Below are positions 8,160-17,645 of a stretch of DNA of 32,448 bases, one piece after another. The notes under the pieces were generated by a model. It was not told where the DNA came from and made no database searches. It saw only the letters and a list, made by a program, of their open reading frames with translations. Both the position numbers and the translations under genes were made by a program. This DNA is from Elusimicrobiota bacterium (lineage in GTDB: Bacteria > Elusimicrobiota > Elusimicrobia > UBA1565): the NCBI GenBank assembly GCA_003450735.1, contig DMEZ01000053.1, positions 1-32,448 on the forward strand. The letters are read 5' to 3'. Each line of letters starts with the position of its first letter. The stretch's first letter is position 1.

Positions 8160-8177
8160 CTTGCGTGTTTGAGCGAA

Positions 8178-9578
8178 TCAGAGTGTCTTCATGAATGCCT
8201 TGAACAGAAGATAAAAACGGCGGACATCCTCCAGGCTGTCGACTTCGTGGAGCATTCGGCATATTTGAGAGGGTCTTAGAAAGAATCTGCGATGCGCCCT
8301 CCTTTGCATCTCAAAGAGATACTTCTCTGACATGCCGTTCGGGACGAAACTAAGCCTGCGCGAGGAGTAGCCGGTCAGAAGGTCGAGGCTAGGGTCCACG
8401 GTGCCGTATTCATGGGCGATCTCTCGCGCTTTGGATCCCAGGGGCAATTGGAGCAGATGGAAATCGGCTGAATACAGCGGCAACGACAAAGCGAAGCTGA
8501 TCGTGTCTTCCAGGGTATCCTGGGTGTCGGTAAGGTTGTCCAGGATGAAATACCCGCGGGGAGATATGCCGGATTTTGAAATCAGTTCGACTTGATTTCG
8601 TATAACCTCAACAGTCGCTGGTTTTCCTATGGATTTGAGAACGTCATTGTTCCCAGATTCCAGCCCTAGTTGAATCTGCCAGCAACCGGCTTTCTTCATC
8701 ATGCCGAGAGTCGGCCCGTCAAGGTTGTGGACATTGGTCATGCATGTCCATGACATATCAAGCCCTTTCCTGATGATTCCCGAACATATCCGACGAAGGC
8801 GTTCGCCATCTAATCCGAAAGTGTCATCGCAGAACCATATCTCACGGGCGCCAAAGATCTTCGACAGCCTTTCGACAGCGTTGATCACATAGTCTGCCGA
8901 ATGGGATCTCCAGCGTTTCCCCCAAAGGCTGCTGCAGAAAACGCAGCCGAAAGGGCAGCCGCGGCTGGATACGAACGGGAGGCAAGGGCGTTTGCGATAT
9001 CCCAGCGGAGAGGGGTGATACTCATGAAGATCGTTCAGCAGATGGAAGGATGGGAACGGCAATTCATCGATATCCTCAATGAGTTGTCTCGGGGGATTCT
9101 TGAAGAGCCGGCCGTTCTGGCGGTATATCAGACCGGGGATGTTCGAAAGGCTGTCCCCAGTCTGAAGAGCGGTCGTAAGCTCAATGATCGTTCGTTCGCC
9201 TTCTCCTGCGATGAAATAATCGAATTCATGCTGCCTTGTGAAATTGTCTATGTCTACGAAGGTATGAGGCCCACCTGCGACGATGGGAATGCTGCAGTGG
9301 CGTTTGATCGCCGCAGCGCGGGCGATGGCTTCTCTGCTTCCGATCGTGAAGACCGACATCCCGATCAGTTCGGGGCGACACGAATCGATGCGGCTGAGGA
9401 TCTCGTCGTCGTCGCAGCCATGGATCTCGGTGTCGATGAGTTCGACATGATGTCCTGCGCGTTCCAGAACGGCGGCGATGCACAGCAGGCCGTAGGGCGG
9501 CATATAGGACCCAACGTCATCCAGCTTGCCGTACCTAATCCTCCCGGAAACACTTCCTGAGATCAGGAGAATTCTCAT
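8178..9578 (-). CDS. B12-binding domain radical SAM protein
   Basis: 466 residues. Residues 1 to about 140 match a cobalamin-binding Rossmann domain: PPYGLLCIAAVLERAGH (27-43), ELIGMSVFT (70-78), PIVAGGPHTF (98-107) and FIAGEGERT (122-130). The radical SAM core starts with the 4Fe-4S site in SSRGCPFGCVFCSS, Cys208, Cys212 and Cys215 in CxxxCxxC. WFCDDTFGLD and QLGLESGN are usual for this BchE/HpnP/P-methylase-like class. Members typically methylate unreactive carbon or phosphorus atoms or do ring chemistry; which reaction applies here cannot be told. The gene sits between another radical SAM gene and a GT-C-like gene in one minus-strand run, so a glycan or lipid-linked substrate is likely. 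Confidence 0.85.
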   Translation of the reverse strand: MRILLISGSVSGRIRYGKLDDVGSYMPPYGLLCIAAVLERAGHHVELIDTEIHGCDDDEILSRIDSCRPELIGMSVFTIGSREAIARAAAIKRHCSIPIVAGGPHTFVDIDNFTRQHEFDYFIAGEGERTIIELTTALQTGDSLSNIPGLIYRQNGRLFKNPPRQLIEDIDELPFPSFHLLNDLHEYHPSPLGYRKRPCLPFVSSRGCPFGCVFCSSLWGKRWRSHSADYVINAVERLSKIFGAREIWFCDDTFGLDGERLRRICSGIIRKGLDMSWTCMTNVHNLDGPTLGMMKKAGCWQIQLGLESGNNDVLKSIGKPATVEVIRNQVELISKSGISPRGYFILDNLTDTQDTLEDTISFALSLPLYSADFHLLQLPLGSKAREIAHEYGTVDPSLDLLTGYSSRRLSFVPNGMSEKYLFEMQRRAHRRFFLRPSQICRMLHEVDSLEDVRRFYLLFKAFMKTL

Positions 9579-9602
9579 GGCATGTGAGACGGCTCACTGA
9601 GC

Positions 9603-10616
9603 TTAACCATGAAGTCTTCGGCACCATAAACGCAGATAATGGCTTATCCAATGAGAGAGGGGGGCCGTTAGGTCGCAGCGAGCGCAGGGAGGGAGCGATG
9701 AGAAATCCCTGCAAAGATGCCTTTGCCGCACCTGCTCAACTGCGCTGCCATTCCATATCTCGCATAGACTTTGAGTATTGAAATCGCCGATCTTGAGTTC
9801 TTCGTTGGGGTCTCCGATACAGCAGACTCCGGCAGATCCATCAACGAAAGCTACCAGCATATAGGCTAGTTGAGGGCAGGCATTCCTATGGCGCCCATCC
9901 CCACCTTTGCGGAACATCCCGGCTCTGATGTCCGTTAGACCGCCGTACTGCATCAAGGGGATGACCCATACTCTATCGACGGAATCGCGCCATCTCGATA
10001 TCGTTTCATCCAGTTCGTCTTCTGTGTCCTTCATCAGGATGGTGTTGATTTGGATGGATGGTTTTGAGAAGCCCCCTGTGTTCCGGATGCGGATGAAGTT
10101 CTCGATATTGCCGACAACATTCTGAAAATCGGCCCCGACGCGGATCCTGTTGTATGTGCCGGGGGTATTCCCATCGACTGAAAAGGCTATCCCGTCAAGG
10201 CATTGCGACTGGATCAGAGCTCGCGACAAGTCATCCGTCATCATGGTGCCGTTCGTAACGAAGGATACATGCTTGATCCCTTTGGCTTTGGCGTATTGCA
10301 CCATCCCGACCAGTCGTGGATGCAGTGTGGGCTCGCCGAAGCGATTCAGACCTATCGTTTCAATCCCCGCGGCAGCGGCGGCGTCGATGATTCTGGCGAA
10401 CAAGTCCATCCCCATGTCCGCAGAAGGCCGTGTAAGGGCTTTGCGGTCGCACATGAGGCACTGCAGGTTGCATCGATTGGTTATCTCAATACGTAGAACG
10501 ACCGGCCGGTCCCTTGATATGCGACCAAAGGAGAGCCAAGTGAATATTCGAGAGAGGATTGTGAGCGCGCTCTTGAGATTGACGGTATTGAGTACGTTCA
10601 GGCTGGTCAAAGACAT
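9603..10616 (-). CDS. Radical SAM/SPASM domain protein
   Basis: 337 residues. The radical SAM 4Fe-4S motif is TNRCNLQCLMCDR with Cys49, Cys53 and Cys56. LNRFGEPTLHP follows in the place of the GGEP motif and FSVDGNTPGTYNRIR further on. The C-terminal SPASM-type cluster region has a Cys in NACPQL, a Cys pair in AGVCCIGDP, and CxxC in PPCARCD. The SPASM domain binds one or two extra Fe-S clusters. Related proteins modify peptides or sugars, and many occur in polysaccharide loci without known function. The gene begins 57 bases after the GT39-like gene and ends 24 bases before the B12 radical SAM gene, so these lie in one operon. No partner peptide gene was seen. Confidence 0.85.
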   Translation of the reverse strand: MSLTSLNVLNTVNLKSALTILSRIFTWLSFGRISRDRPVVLRIEITNRCNLQCLMCDRKALTRPSADMGMDLFARIIDAAAAAGIETIGLNRFGEPTLHPRLVGMVQYAKAKGIKHVSFVTNGTMMTDDLSRALIQSQCLDGIAFSVDGNTPGTYNRIRVGADFQNVVGNIENFIRIRNTGGFSKPSIQINTILMKDTEDELDETISRWRDSVDRVWVIPLMQYGGLTDIRAGMFRKGGDGRHRNACPQLAYMLVAFVDGSAGVCCIGDPNEELKIGDFNTQSLCEIWNGSAVEQVRQRHLCRDFSSLPPCARCDLTAPLSHWISHYLRLWCRRLHG

Positions 10617-10673
10617 GACGAATTCCGGGGAGGAGGAAAGGCAAGAGTCAAATCGGAGCTGAACTGCCCGGAT

Positions 10674-12179
10674 TCAGCGCGCATAGAAGATGTAGGGACT
10701 ATAAGATGTTTTCACCCAGCTATCAAGGATACCTGAGTCCCTTCTGGTCGTCGAGGTCTTGCCGATGTGACCCCGGCTATGAAGGCCGGCTACCTCTAAG
10801 GCCTCTGCGATCTCTGGGGACAGTGCGCTGTCACTCAAAATGGCGAAATCAGCGCTGGATAATATCGCTGTCAAAGCATCGTTTTTGAACCAGCGCGCCC
10901 AATACATTCTCCAGCCTAATCGCCTTCCAGCGTAATAGAACTCGATGGGGAATAGAACAACTTTGTGAGAGCCTCGACCTATGTAGGCAAGACTGGCTTC
11001 GTAGATGGCGGAGGGATCGCGTGATGATCTGCGGCTATGGGCTATGGCTGGGCGGAAGATCATGGAAGCAGCGAGAGCCCAGCAGAGGGTCAAAATGACG
11101 AGCAGGGTGCCGATGCGTTGTCTGGACGATGTGAGCGCATGGAGTGAGGCAGGCCGGAAATCCGCACAAAGAGCCAGAAGGTAGGGCAATAAGTACAAGA
11201 TGCGATTTGGATATACAGTGGCGATGTGAAGAAAAATGGCTGCGCAGGCCGATGAGACGATCAGAGGGAGATCGGCGCCGCAGAGAATGCAGAAGAGCCC
11301 GGCTAGGGGGAGAATCGGGCTGACCCTGAATGAGCGGATGAATGTCCATGGCTCCAGCAGGCGTTCATGGAAATCGGAGCAGGAGAAGCCTGATATCGAG
11401 CTCCTGTATGTCCATTCCGCCTGACCAGTGATCAGGCCCATGAATTGGGGCAAGGCTGGCGCGATGAGAAGGGCTGAGGCTAAGAAACACCCGCCGATGA
11501 ATGAAAGAGATTGTGAGGCGAGGGATCTGTTTAGGCCTCCGAATGCCCGGTCGGGGCGGCTGGAAGAGTAGAATTCGGCAGCAATCAAGGGATAAACAAT
11601 CACGGCGGAGGGCCATATGATGAATGCCGTGGCGGATAGAGCTCCAGCGATGGCGGTATGCTGGAGGCGCCTGCTGTCTGGGGCGCCGAGCGCACGCCTG
11701 AGTTGCCAACAGGAGGCGAAGCAGGACGCCAGGGCCCAGCAGTCTATGCGAGCGCCGCGGTAGCTTTGGACGAAGATCGGGTCCAGCAGGAAGAGTAGCC
11801 CGCAGAGCATGGCCCAGTAGCGAGGCGTTCCTCGGGACAAAAGCCATAAGAGCGCCGTGGTGGCTGCGAGTAATGCGCCGAAGAGAGAGGAGACCCGCGG
11901 CCCAAGCATGGAGCCGCCGGAGAGTCGGAAAGCCGCTTCCTGGAGGAGAGGGCCGGGATAGAAGGCGGTGAGCAACGGACGGGAGAGCCCCCACCAATTA
12001 ACGGACCAGTCGCTGTCAGGCTCGATGAATGTCCTTCCGTATTCAATCAGCTGAACCTCATCCTGCCAGATCGTCGGCGAGATGGTGAGGGTCGCTGAGT
12101 GGATCAGGGATACCCCACACAGTGCGGCAAGCCATATCAGCCAATATCCTCTATCCGAGAGAAGGCGCCATTTGCTCAT
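10674..12179 (-). CDS. GT39-like (GT-C) membrane glycosyltransferase
   Basis: 501 residues, about ten to eleven membrane spans and a short soluble C-terminus. After the first span the outer loop has PTIWQDEVQLIEYG, with Asp40-Glu41 at the position of the acidic dyad found in PMT/ArnT-like GT-C enzymes. A further conserved-looking stretch is YRGARIDCWALA in the third or fourth segment. Such enzymes take a sugar from a polyprenyl phosphate and transfer it on the periplasmic side, so the GT2 at 4096 is a plausible donor-forming partner. It follows asnB by 51 bases. The acceptor is unknown and the subfamily is not certain. Confidence 0.7.
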   Translation of the reverse strand: MSKWRLLSDRGYWLIWLAALCGVSLIHSATLTISPTIWQDEVQLIEYGRTFIEPDSDWSVNWWGLSRPLLTAFYPGPLLQEAAFRLSGGSMLGPRVSSLFGALLAATTALLWLLSRGTPRYWAMLCGLLFLLDPIFVQSYRGARIDCWALASCFASCWQLRRALGAPDSRRLQHTAIAGALSATAFIIWPSAVIVYPLIAAEFYSSSRPDRAFGGLNRSLASQSLSFIGGCFLASALLIAPALPQFMGLITGQAEWTYRSSISGFSCSDFHERLLEPWTFIRSFRVSPILPLAGLFCILCGADLPLIVSSACAAIFLHIATVYPNRILYLLPYLLALCADFRPASLHALTSSRQRIGTLLVILTLCWALAASMIFRPAIAHSRRSSRDPSAIYEASLAYIGRGSHKVVLFPIEFYYAGRRLGWRMYWARWFKNDALTAILSSADFAILSDSALSPEIAEALEVAGLHSRGHIGKTSTTRRDSGILDSWVKTSYSPYIFYAR

Positions 12180-12230
12180 GATCGTTGATAAGCCCAGCCT
12201 GCGTCGGATTTTTCTGCAAACGACGCTCGT

Positions 12231-14171
12231 TCAGCCGTTCTGGACGATCTCCTTGTTTTCGATGACCCGTCTCCACCAGAGGCCTAGAGATGCGAGCCTC
12301 CAGAGCGCCTTCGGATGACGTTCTGCCATGCCGTCGTAAGCGGCGCAAAGATGGGAAACGTTCAAGTAGGGGCAATCAAGGCTTCGCAGATTCGATAGCA
12401 GGATCACTTTGGAATCCTGCAGCCAGTCACGATAAGGAAATGGGAAGCCCAATTTGTGCGTCCGCCAGAGCACTTCATGCGGCAGAAGATCCTGCATGGC
12501 TTGGCGGAGGATCCATTTGCTCCAACCGTCCCGGATGAGGAATCCTGCCGGCAATGTGAACGCATATTCCGCTAGTCTGAAATCCAGGAATGGAGAGCGC
12601 GGCTCGATGGGGATCGAGAAGCTGGATTTGTTGCCGGAACGCAGCCAGTAATTCATCATCCAGGAGCCCATGTTCTCCATCATCCTCTCAGAGAATCCGA
12701 GGGGTTTGCGGCGCTGTTTCGTGCAGGCCGGAGGCCGGTAGACGCCGCGGAAGCGCCATGACGAGAGCCATGATGGGAATCGGGCCGGAGACTTTGCGTT
12801 GAAAACGTCGGCGAGCATGCCGACCGCCGCACGAGGCCAACGCATCTCAGAGTTCAAGGTCATCTCACGCCAGAAACGGATCAGTCGACCATGCAATAGG
12901 AGATCGCGCAAATAGGGGGGGAGGGACTCATAGACATAGCCGGCAAAGAGCTCGTCACCGCCAGCGCCCGTTATGGCCGCCTTTACCCCATCCTCGCGCA
13001 TTCTTCGCCGCAACTGCCTCCCCGTATGCAGATTCGGAGATAGAAAAGGTTCTTCTTGAAGCCGAATGAACTCATCGGCTTCTGCCCAGAAGTCCCCATG
13101 GCGAATCCGGATGATCTTCAGGTCGATCCGCCCGGGATATCTCTCGACGAGCTTGTGGGCGTAAGGGGTTTCGTCGATGCTCGCATCCTGGAATTTCACG
13201 GCATAGGCTTTCAGCGGGAGTTCGGATTCGGCGAGCGCGGCCGCGACCAGGGAAGAGGAATCGATTCCGCCGCTCAGCTCGAAAGCGACGGGAGCATCGG
13301 CGCGCAGCCGTAGTCGAGCAGAATCAGCCAATCGGGCGCGAAGCCCTTGGGCGGCCTCTTTGACGGAGATCTCGGACTCGGTCTGGCGCCGCGCTGGCAG
13401 TTTCCAGTAGCGATGCACGTCCAGGGTCAGGTCGCCGCTCAGCCACGCGAACGAGGCTGGCGGAAAATCCTGGATTCCTTTCCAGAATGTGCCTTCCATA
13501 TCCCGACGGCCTAAGACGACATAGTCGTGAATAGCTTGATCGTTGACTGGAAAAGTCCGCGGCCCGGACAGCGCCAGGATGGCCTTGATCTCCGAAGCCC
13601 AATAGAAGCCGTTATTGAATGTCGCATGATAAAGTGGTGAAACTCCGATCCGGTCTCTCGATAGCAGTAGCGCTTTGACGCGGGAATCGTAAAGCGCCAG
13701 CGCCCAAGGGCCATTGAAGCGTTGGAAAGCTTCGGGCCCCCAGCGGAGATAGGCCGCTATCAAGACTTCGGTGTCGGAGCGGCTGAGGAAACGATGGCCC
13801 GCGCATTCAAGCTCGAGGCGTAATTCAACATAGTTGTAGATTTCGCCATTGAAGGCGGCGCACACGCGCCTCTCTGAGTCCCACATGGGTTGATGACCCA
13901 GGTGGGAGAGTTCCACGACGGAATAGCGGCGGTGGCACATCGCGAGGTCATGCGCCGGGACAGGATCCGAGGAGGATATTCTAGGCGAGCGGTTTGATAT
14001 CCGCGGATTGCTGTCCTCTCCCAGGAAATCCGCGGCTTTGCCTCGGCTCGTATGAAAGAGCGCGAAACCCTGGTCGTCGGGGCCTCTGTGGCGAAGGGCG
14101 TGATCCATGCGCAGGAGCATAGTCGAATCAAGGGCTGGTTCCTTTAATCGGTAGCCGGCAATCCCGCACAT
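12231..14171 (-). CDS. asnB: Asparagine synthase (glutamine-hydrolysing)-like amidotransferase
   Basis: 646 residues. Met1-Cys2-Gly-Ile gives the N-terminal nucleophile Cys2 of a class II glutaminase after Met removal. RHRGPDD (27-33), FNGEIYNY (107-114) and SDTEVL (132-137) line the glutamine site. The synthetase half has the PP-loop ELSGGIDSSS at 298-307. Both active sites look intact. Housekeeping AsnB makes asparagine from aspartate. Longer homologues in polysaccharide loci are thought to amidate sugar uronates or related carboxylates, which is the better guess here because the gene lies between a flippase (4 bases upstream) and a GT-C gene. The length is close to that of exosortase-associated amidotransferases, but no exosortase is in the window. 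Confidence 0.85.
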   Translation of the reverse strand: MCGIAGYRLKEPALDSTMLLRMDHALRHRGPDDQGFALFHTSRGKAADFLGEDSNPRISNRSPRISSSDPVPAHDLAMCHRRYSVVELSHLGHQPMWDSERRVCAAFNGEIYNYVELRLELECAGHRFLSRSDTEVLIAAYLRWGPEAFQRFNGPWALALYDSRVKALLLSRDRIGVSPLYHATFNNGFYWASEIKAILALSGPRTFPVNDQAIHDYVVLGRRDMEGTFWKGIQDFPPASFAWLSGDLTLDVHRYWKLPARRQTESEISVKEAAQGLRARLADSARLRLRADAPVAFELSGGIDSSSLVAAALAESELPLKAYAVKFQDASIDETPYAHKLVERYPGRIDLKIIRIRHGDFWAEADEFIRLQEEPFLSPNLHTGRQLRRRMREDGVKAAITGAGGDELFAGYVYESLPPYLRDLLLHGRLIRFWREMTLNSEMRWPRAAVGMLADVFNAKSPARFPSWLSSWRFRGVYRPPACTKQRRKPLGFSERMMENMGSWMMNYWLRSGNKSSFSIPIEPRSPFLDFRLAEYAFTLPAGFLIRDGWSKWILRQAMQDLLPHEVLWRTHKLGFPFPYRDWLQDSKVILLSNLRSLDCPYLNVSHLCAAYDGMAERHPKALWRLASLGLWWRRVIENKEIVQNG

Positions 14172-14175
14172 GGAT

Positions 14176-15624
14176 CTAGCCTCGCCTCGAGAGGACGGCT
14201 TGCCATAGGCGCTCGAGCCTTGAGCGGTCTAGCACGGTCAGGAGGCCGACATAGGAGGCCGCTCCGATGATGACCAGGATCGTAAGTTGAAAGGCCGGTG
14301 GGCCGCCGATTTGGCTTTTCACGAAAAGAACGAGGACCCCCATGACTAGGGATGATGAGAGAGCAGGAAGGAACGCTTGGATGTACTCAGGAGGAGACAT
14401 CCTGACCAATGACCATCGGATCCAGAATCCAAGAGGAAATAGGACGAAGGCCGTTGCGCCGACCAGGCACCAAGCGATGCCAATCAGGCCGTGGCTTAGT
14501 CCAGTAATGACCGCAATCGCGTACAGAAAGAGCATTAAGATATTGATGCCGAAGCATATATCCGAACGGCCTTTGGCCAAAAGGAGGCTGCCGATAGGAT
14601 TGCCGAGGCCGTAGAAGATGCCGAGGATTGCAAGTACCTGCAGCAGCGGTACGGCGGATGTCCAATTCGGCCCGAGCAGCACTAGAATGAACGGTTCTGC
14701 CGCAGAGATCATCCCGGCATAGAGAGGCATTAGGATGATGGCCGATGCGCCCGTCAGTTCAAGGTAACCGCAGCGAAGACGCCCGTCGTCTGTTTGAACT
14801 TTCGCGAACACGGGGAAGGCGACACGCGTCAGTATGGGATTGATGATTTGGAAGGGGCGAGTTACTAGTTGATAGCTGACGGAGTAATAACCGAGCAGTA
14901 TCGGCCCGAGAAAGGCGCTGATGATGAGCTTATCTAATTGCCAGCCGGTGAAGTTGATCAAACGTTCGCCTACCACGAATAGCCCGAAGCGTATGTATTT
15001 GGACAGATTCCCGGGCCGCCCGCTAGATCTCGCAGGACGGAGATCTCGTCCGAAAGAGTACAGCAGGGATGCCCTTACCGTCGCGGATGATAGGCTGGCC
15101 CATACGAGGGCATAGACTCCGCTGCCGAGCCAGGCTGTCAGAACTCCGGCTGTGGCTCCCGTGACGTTGGCTGCGATCTCGATTTTGGCTAATTCGCGGA
15201 ACCGTAGTTCGCGTTGAAGGAGCGCTTGATACTGCTGCCCGATTGGGGCGATCAGGAAGGAGATCGAGGCCAATCGGATGAGGCCGATCAATCGGGGGTT
15301 CCCGTACCAGCCCGCGATGGTCGAGGATAGGGCGACCAGGGCTGAACAGATGCATGCGCCCATGGCGAGGTTGAGGCCATACAGTCTGAAGAGGTCGTCT
15401 GGGGAGCTGTCCTGATGGTGGATGATCGCCGAACTGAAGCCGAGGTCGCCGAAAGCGAGCGCAAACCCGGCCACCACGGTTACGATCGCCATCAGACCGA
15501 AATCTCCGGGAGCGAGCCATCGCGCGAGCAATGCCAGTTGAGCGCATTGAAGCAGGATGGCGGCGCCGGCGGAGAGCCCTGTCCAGCGCACAGCGGATGC
15601 GGCTTGATGGCGCAGGGAAGGCAT
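14176..15624 (-). CDS. MOP-superfamily polysaccharide flippase (Wzx/WzxC-like)
   Basis: 482 residues, almost entirely made of about fourteen hydrophobic spans. The N-terminus has QLALLARWLAPGDFGLMA (about 27-44), the characteristic opening of PST/WzxC/TuaB flippases, and INFTGWQLDKLIISAFLGP is the expected mid-protein motif before the second half. It would move undecaprenyl-diphosphate-linked oligosaccharide from the cytoplasmic to the periplasmic face of the inner membrane. It is followed by asnB after 4 bases and preceded by a methyltransferase gene at 86 bases. Its presence argues for a Wzx/Wzy-type route rather than an ABC-transporter route, though no clear Wzy polymerase was recognised here. 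Confidence 0.85.
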   Translation of the reverse strand: MPSLRHQAASAVRWTGLSAGAAILLQCAQLALLARWLAPGDFGLMAIVTVVAGFALAFGDLGFSSAIIHHQDSSPDDLFRLYGLNLAMGACICSALVALSSTIAGWYGNPRLIGLIRLASISFLIAPIGQQYQALLQRELRFRELAKIEIAANVTGATAGVLTAWLGSGVYALVWASLSSATVRASLLYSFGRDLRPARSSGRPGNLSKYIRFGLFVVGERLINFTGWQLDKLIISAFLGPILLGYYSVSYQLVTRPFQIINPILTRVAFPVFAKVQTDDGRLRCGYLELTGASAIILMPLYAGMISAAEPFILVLLGPNWTSAVPLLQVLAILGIFYGLGNPIGSLLLAKGRSDICFGINILMLFLYAIAVITGLSHGLIGIAWCLVGATAFVLFPLGFWIRWSLVRMSPPEYIQAFLPALSSSLVMGVLVLFVKSQIGGPPAFQLTILVIIGAASYVGLLTVLDRSRLERLWQAVLSRRG

Positions 15625-15710
15625 CTAGGCTATGGGAGGCCGGCGCAAGAATACGCGCCCGCAGTTGGACACGAGCCTTGGCGTGGGAGGATATCCATTG
15701 AGTGGGCGCT

Positions 15711-16412
15711 TCATCCGGGTTTTTTTGTAACGACAAGATACATCCATGTCCAGCGATCGTCGCGATGCAGGGATTCGAGCAGGAGGGCGAGCAGATTGAT
15801 GGATGCGACGATGAGATCGATCAGCGGTACCAAGTATCGGAGAAGAGTGCTCGCCAGGTAATGATTGAGTTGCGCTCCTGCCATCACCCAAAATCCTGAT
15901 AAAGGTTGGATCATGATGATCTCAAAACCGGAATGTTTGAACAGGTGTTCGATGCCGAATCGGGTGTAGCGAAAATAATCACGGGGCGCTTCGTGGATGT
16001 GCCAGAAAAGGGGGATGGTGTATAACGCGTAGCCGCCAGGCTTCAAAACACGAAAGGCTTCCGAGAGGGCAGCCGAGGGGTCTTCCAGATGCTCGAGGAC
16101 GGCGGTGCATAAGGCGGAGTCGAATTCGGCGTCGGCCGCAGGGAGGTGGTAGGCCGTTCCGATGCGGTCGACGGCAGATGTCCCATGCAGGGTCTGTTCG
16201 TGGTCGATCCCTACGTATCGGGTGACGAAACGAGCGAGCAGGCCTTCTTTGAGCTTTTTGCCGCAGCCGATGTCGATGAGCGAGCCCTTGATGTATTTGT
16301 TGGCGGCTGCGCTGATGGCCCTTCCGTTCGCACGCGCCGTGAGATAGGCGGGGGAATAGAGCGGGTATTGGCGATAGAAATCGCGCTCGCTAGGGGAAGT
16401 GGATGGGGTCAT
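15711..16412 (-). CDS. Class I SAM-dependent methyltransferase
   Basis: 233 residues. Motif I is LIDIGCGKK (45-53), the acidic end of strand 2 is in YVGIDHE, and the Methyltransf_11 signature EFDSALCTAVLEHLEDP is followed by EAFRVLKPGGYALYTIP. A hydrophobic stretch near the C-terminus (about 187-213) may contact the membrane or the lipid-linked substrate. The substrate is unknown. The gene heads a possible transcript with the flippase and asnB. A promoter with TTGAAT and TATACC boxes 17 bases apart lies about 55-80 bases before its ATG. It is distinct from the methyltransferase at 5826-6446, so the glycan may be methylated at two sites. Confidence 0.8.
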   Translation of the reverse strand: MTPSTSPSERDFYRQYPLYSPAYLTARANGRAISAAANKYIKGSLIDIGCGKKLKEGLLARFVTRYVGIDHEQTLHGTSAVDRIGTAYHLPAADAEFDSALCTAVLEHLEDPSAALSEAFRVLKPGGYALYTIPLFWHIHEAPRDYFRYTRFGIEHLFKHSGFEIIMIQPLSGFWVMAGAQLNHYLASTLLRYLVPLIDLIVASINLLALLLESLHRDDRWTWMYLVVTKKPG

Positions 16413-16465
16413 GGATTCGACGCAATCATGCGATGAGTTCGATGAGGGATTATCGTGAGCACGAG

Positions 16466-16494
16466 GGTATAAGAAATTGCTGGATCATATTCAA
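16466..16494 (-). promoter_or_regulatory. Candidate promoter of the methyltransferase-flippase-asnB genes
   Basis: On the minus strand TTGAAT (16494-16489) and TATACC (16471-16466) are 17 bases apart, with four of six matches each. It lies in the 150-base gap before the methyltransferase ATG at 16412. Apart from this the gap shows nothing recognisable. Confidence 0.45.
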
Positions 16495-16562
16495 AATCAC
16501 ATTGCTGCGAATAGCGAAGCGATGTTCATGCATGCGGCTGGCAGCGCGCTCAAGCGATATCG

Positions 16563-17645
16563 TCATCTGTCGGAAGACTGAGAGGCCCTGCAGGAATCGC
16601 GATAGGGCTTTAACTCATCCCGGATATCGACGGAGCCCAGTGTATCTGCGATTTTCCGCATCATATTCGGATCGAGCGTTTGAAAGGACTTGTTGCAGAA
16701 TGTCGAGGATTCACGGAAAGTGTCGACTTCCGACCCCGAGCCGGTCTGCTTGGAAGAGGCCTGAATGAAGTCATCGATGCATGAAGAGGGCGAGAGATCG
16801 AGGAACTCGCAGATTTTGCTGGACTCGCGTGAAGGGTCAGCGCATAGATCCTCATGCCTGGCGATATGGGCCGGCGCATGCGATCGCTGCAGGTCTTCCA
16901 GCAGAATCTCGTTCTGGACGAGCCACCAGAGCGCGAGGGACGTATCGATGTCGGGCCGGCGGGCCGTCTCTCTTGAGACGTTGCGGTAGCGGTTGAAGCG
17001 TTGCGAACTCGCAAGGGCTTTTTCGAAATCAGGCAGGGAACGTTTAAGCTCCGTGAGAGAGCCGGCTTGGAATAATCTCTTTATCGATGCGATCTGGACA
17101 CCCGGATGACGCAGGATCACGATATAACGCGCGCCTGGGAAGGCTTTCGAAAGGAGGCGCACTTTGAGATTCAGCCTGAGCTCCTTAGTCAATAGAAGGG
17201 CGGGGCTGGGTGTTTTCCGCGTCTGCAGCCGTGTGGGGATGTCTCTTGTGTTGAGATTAAGGCACTCGTAGCGGCGGAGAGGGAGAGACAGGCGGTTGGA
17301 AAATCTTGCGATCGTCCTTCGCGTGAGCGAGACGAGGCAGCGGTCAAAGTTCTTCAGCTGCAGAGGCAAGGAGGGCCGATACAGAAATGGATGCTTTTTC
17401 CTGTAAAGTTGGTCGAAGTCTGTGCGGAGTCGCTTCAGCAGTTCCGGGTTGGCTTGTTCGAGGTATTGGCTGCGGCTTGGGAAGCCGGGGAATAGCGAGG
17501 CATATTCAGCAAAGGGCTCCATGAATAATTCAACGGCGGGATGGGAGTCCAGGATATTGGCCAGCCAGGTCGAGCCTGAGCGTTCGGTGCCAAGGAGGAA
17601 CGCGTAGGCCGCGCCAGCATCGCCAGCGTGTGTGTTGCGCTGCAT
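16563..17645 (-). CDS. PAPS-dependent sulfotransferase
   Basis: 360 residues. The 5'-phosphosulfate loop is GTERSGSTWL (19-28), very typical, and the 3'-phosphate site is RHPGVQIAS (179-187). Between them lies a basic, Arg-rich insert of about 100 residues which may bind an acidic glycan. No signal peptide or membrane span is present, so action in the cytoplasm is likely. The gene stands alone: 259 bases separate it from the SGNH gene upstream and 150 bases from the methyltransferase downstream. Longer than the other sulfotransferase by 110 residues and differing in both motifs, it probably has another acceptor. Heparan- or carbohydrate-sulfotransferase-like membership is a guess from length and motif type. 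Confidence 0.85.
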   Translation of the reverse strand: MQRNTHAGDAGAAYAFLLGTERSGSTWLANILDSHPAVELFMEPFAEYASLFPGFPSRSQYLEQANPELLKRLRTDFDQLYRKKHPFLYRPSLPLQLKNFDRCLVSLTRRTIARFSNRLSLPLRRYECLNLNTRDIPTRLQTRKTPSPALLLTKELRLNLKVRLLSKAFPGARYIVILRHPGVQIASIKRLFQAGSLTELKRSLPDFEKALASSQRFNRYRNVSRETARRPDIDTSLALWWLVQNEILLEDLQRSHAPAHIARHEDLCADPSRESSKICEFLDLSPSSCIDDFIQASSKQTGSGSEVDTFRESSTFCNKSFQTLDPNMMRKIADTLGSVDIRDELKPYRDSCRASQSSDR

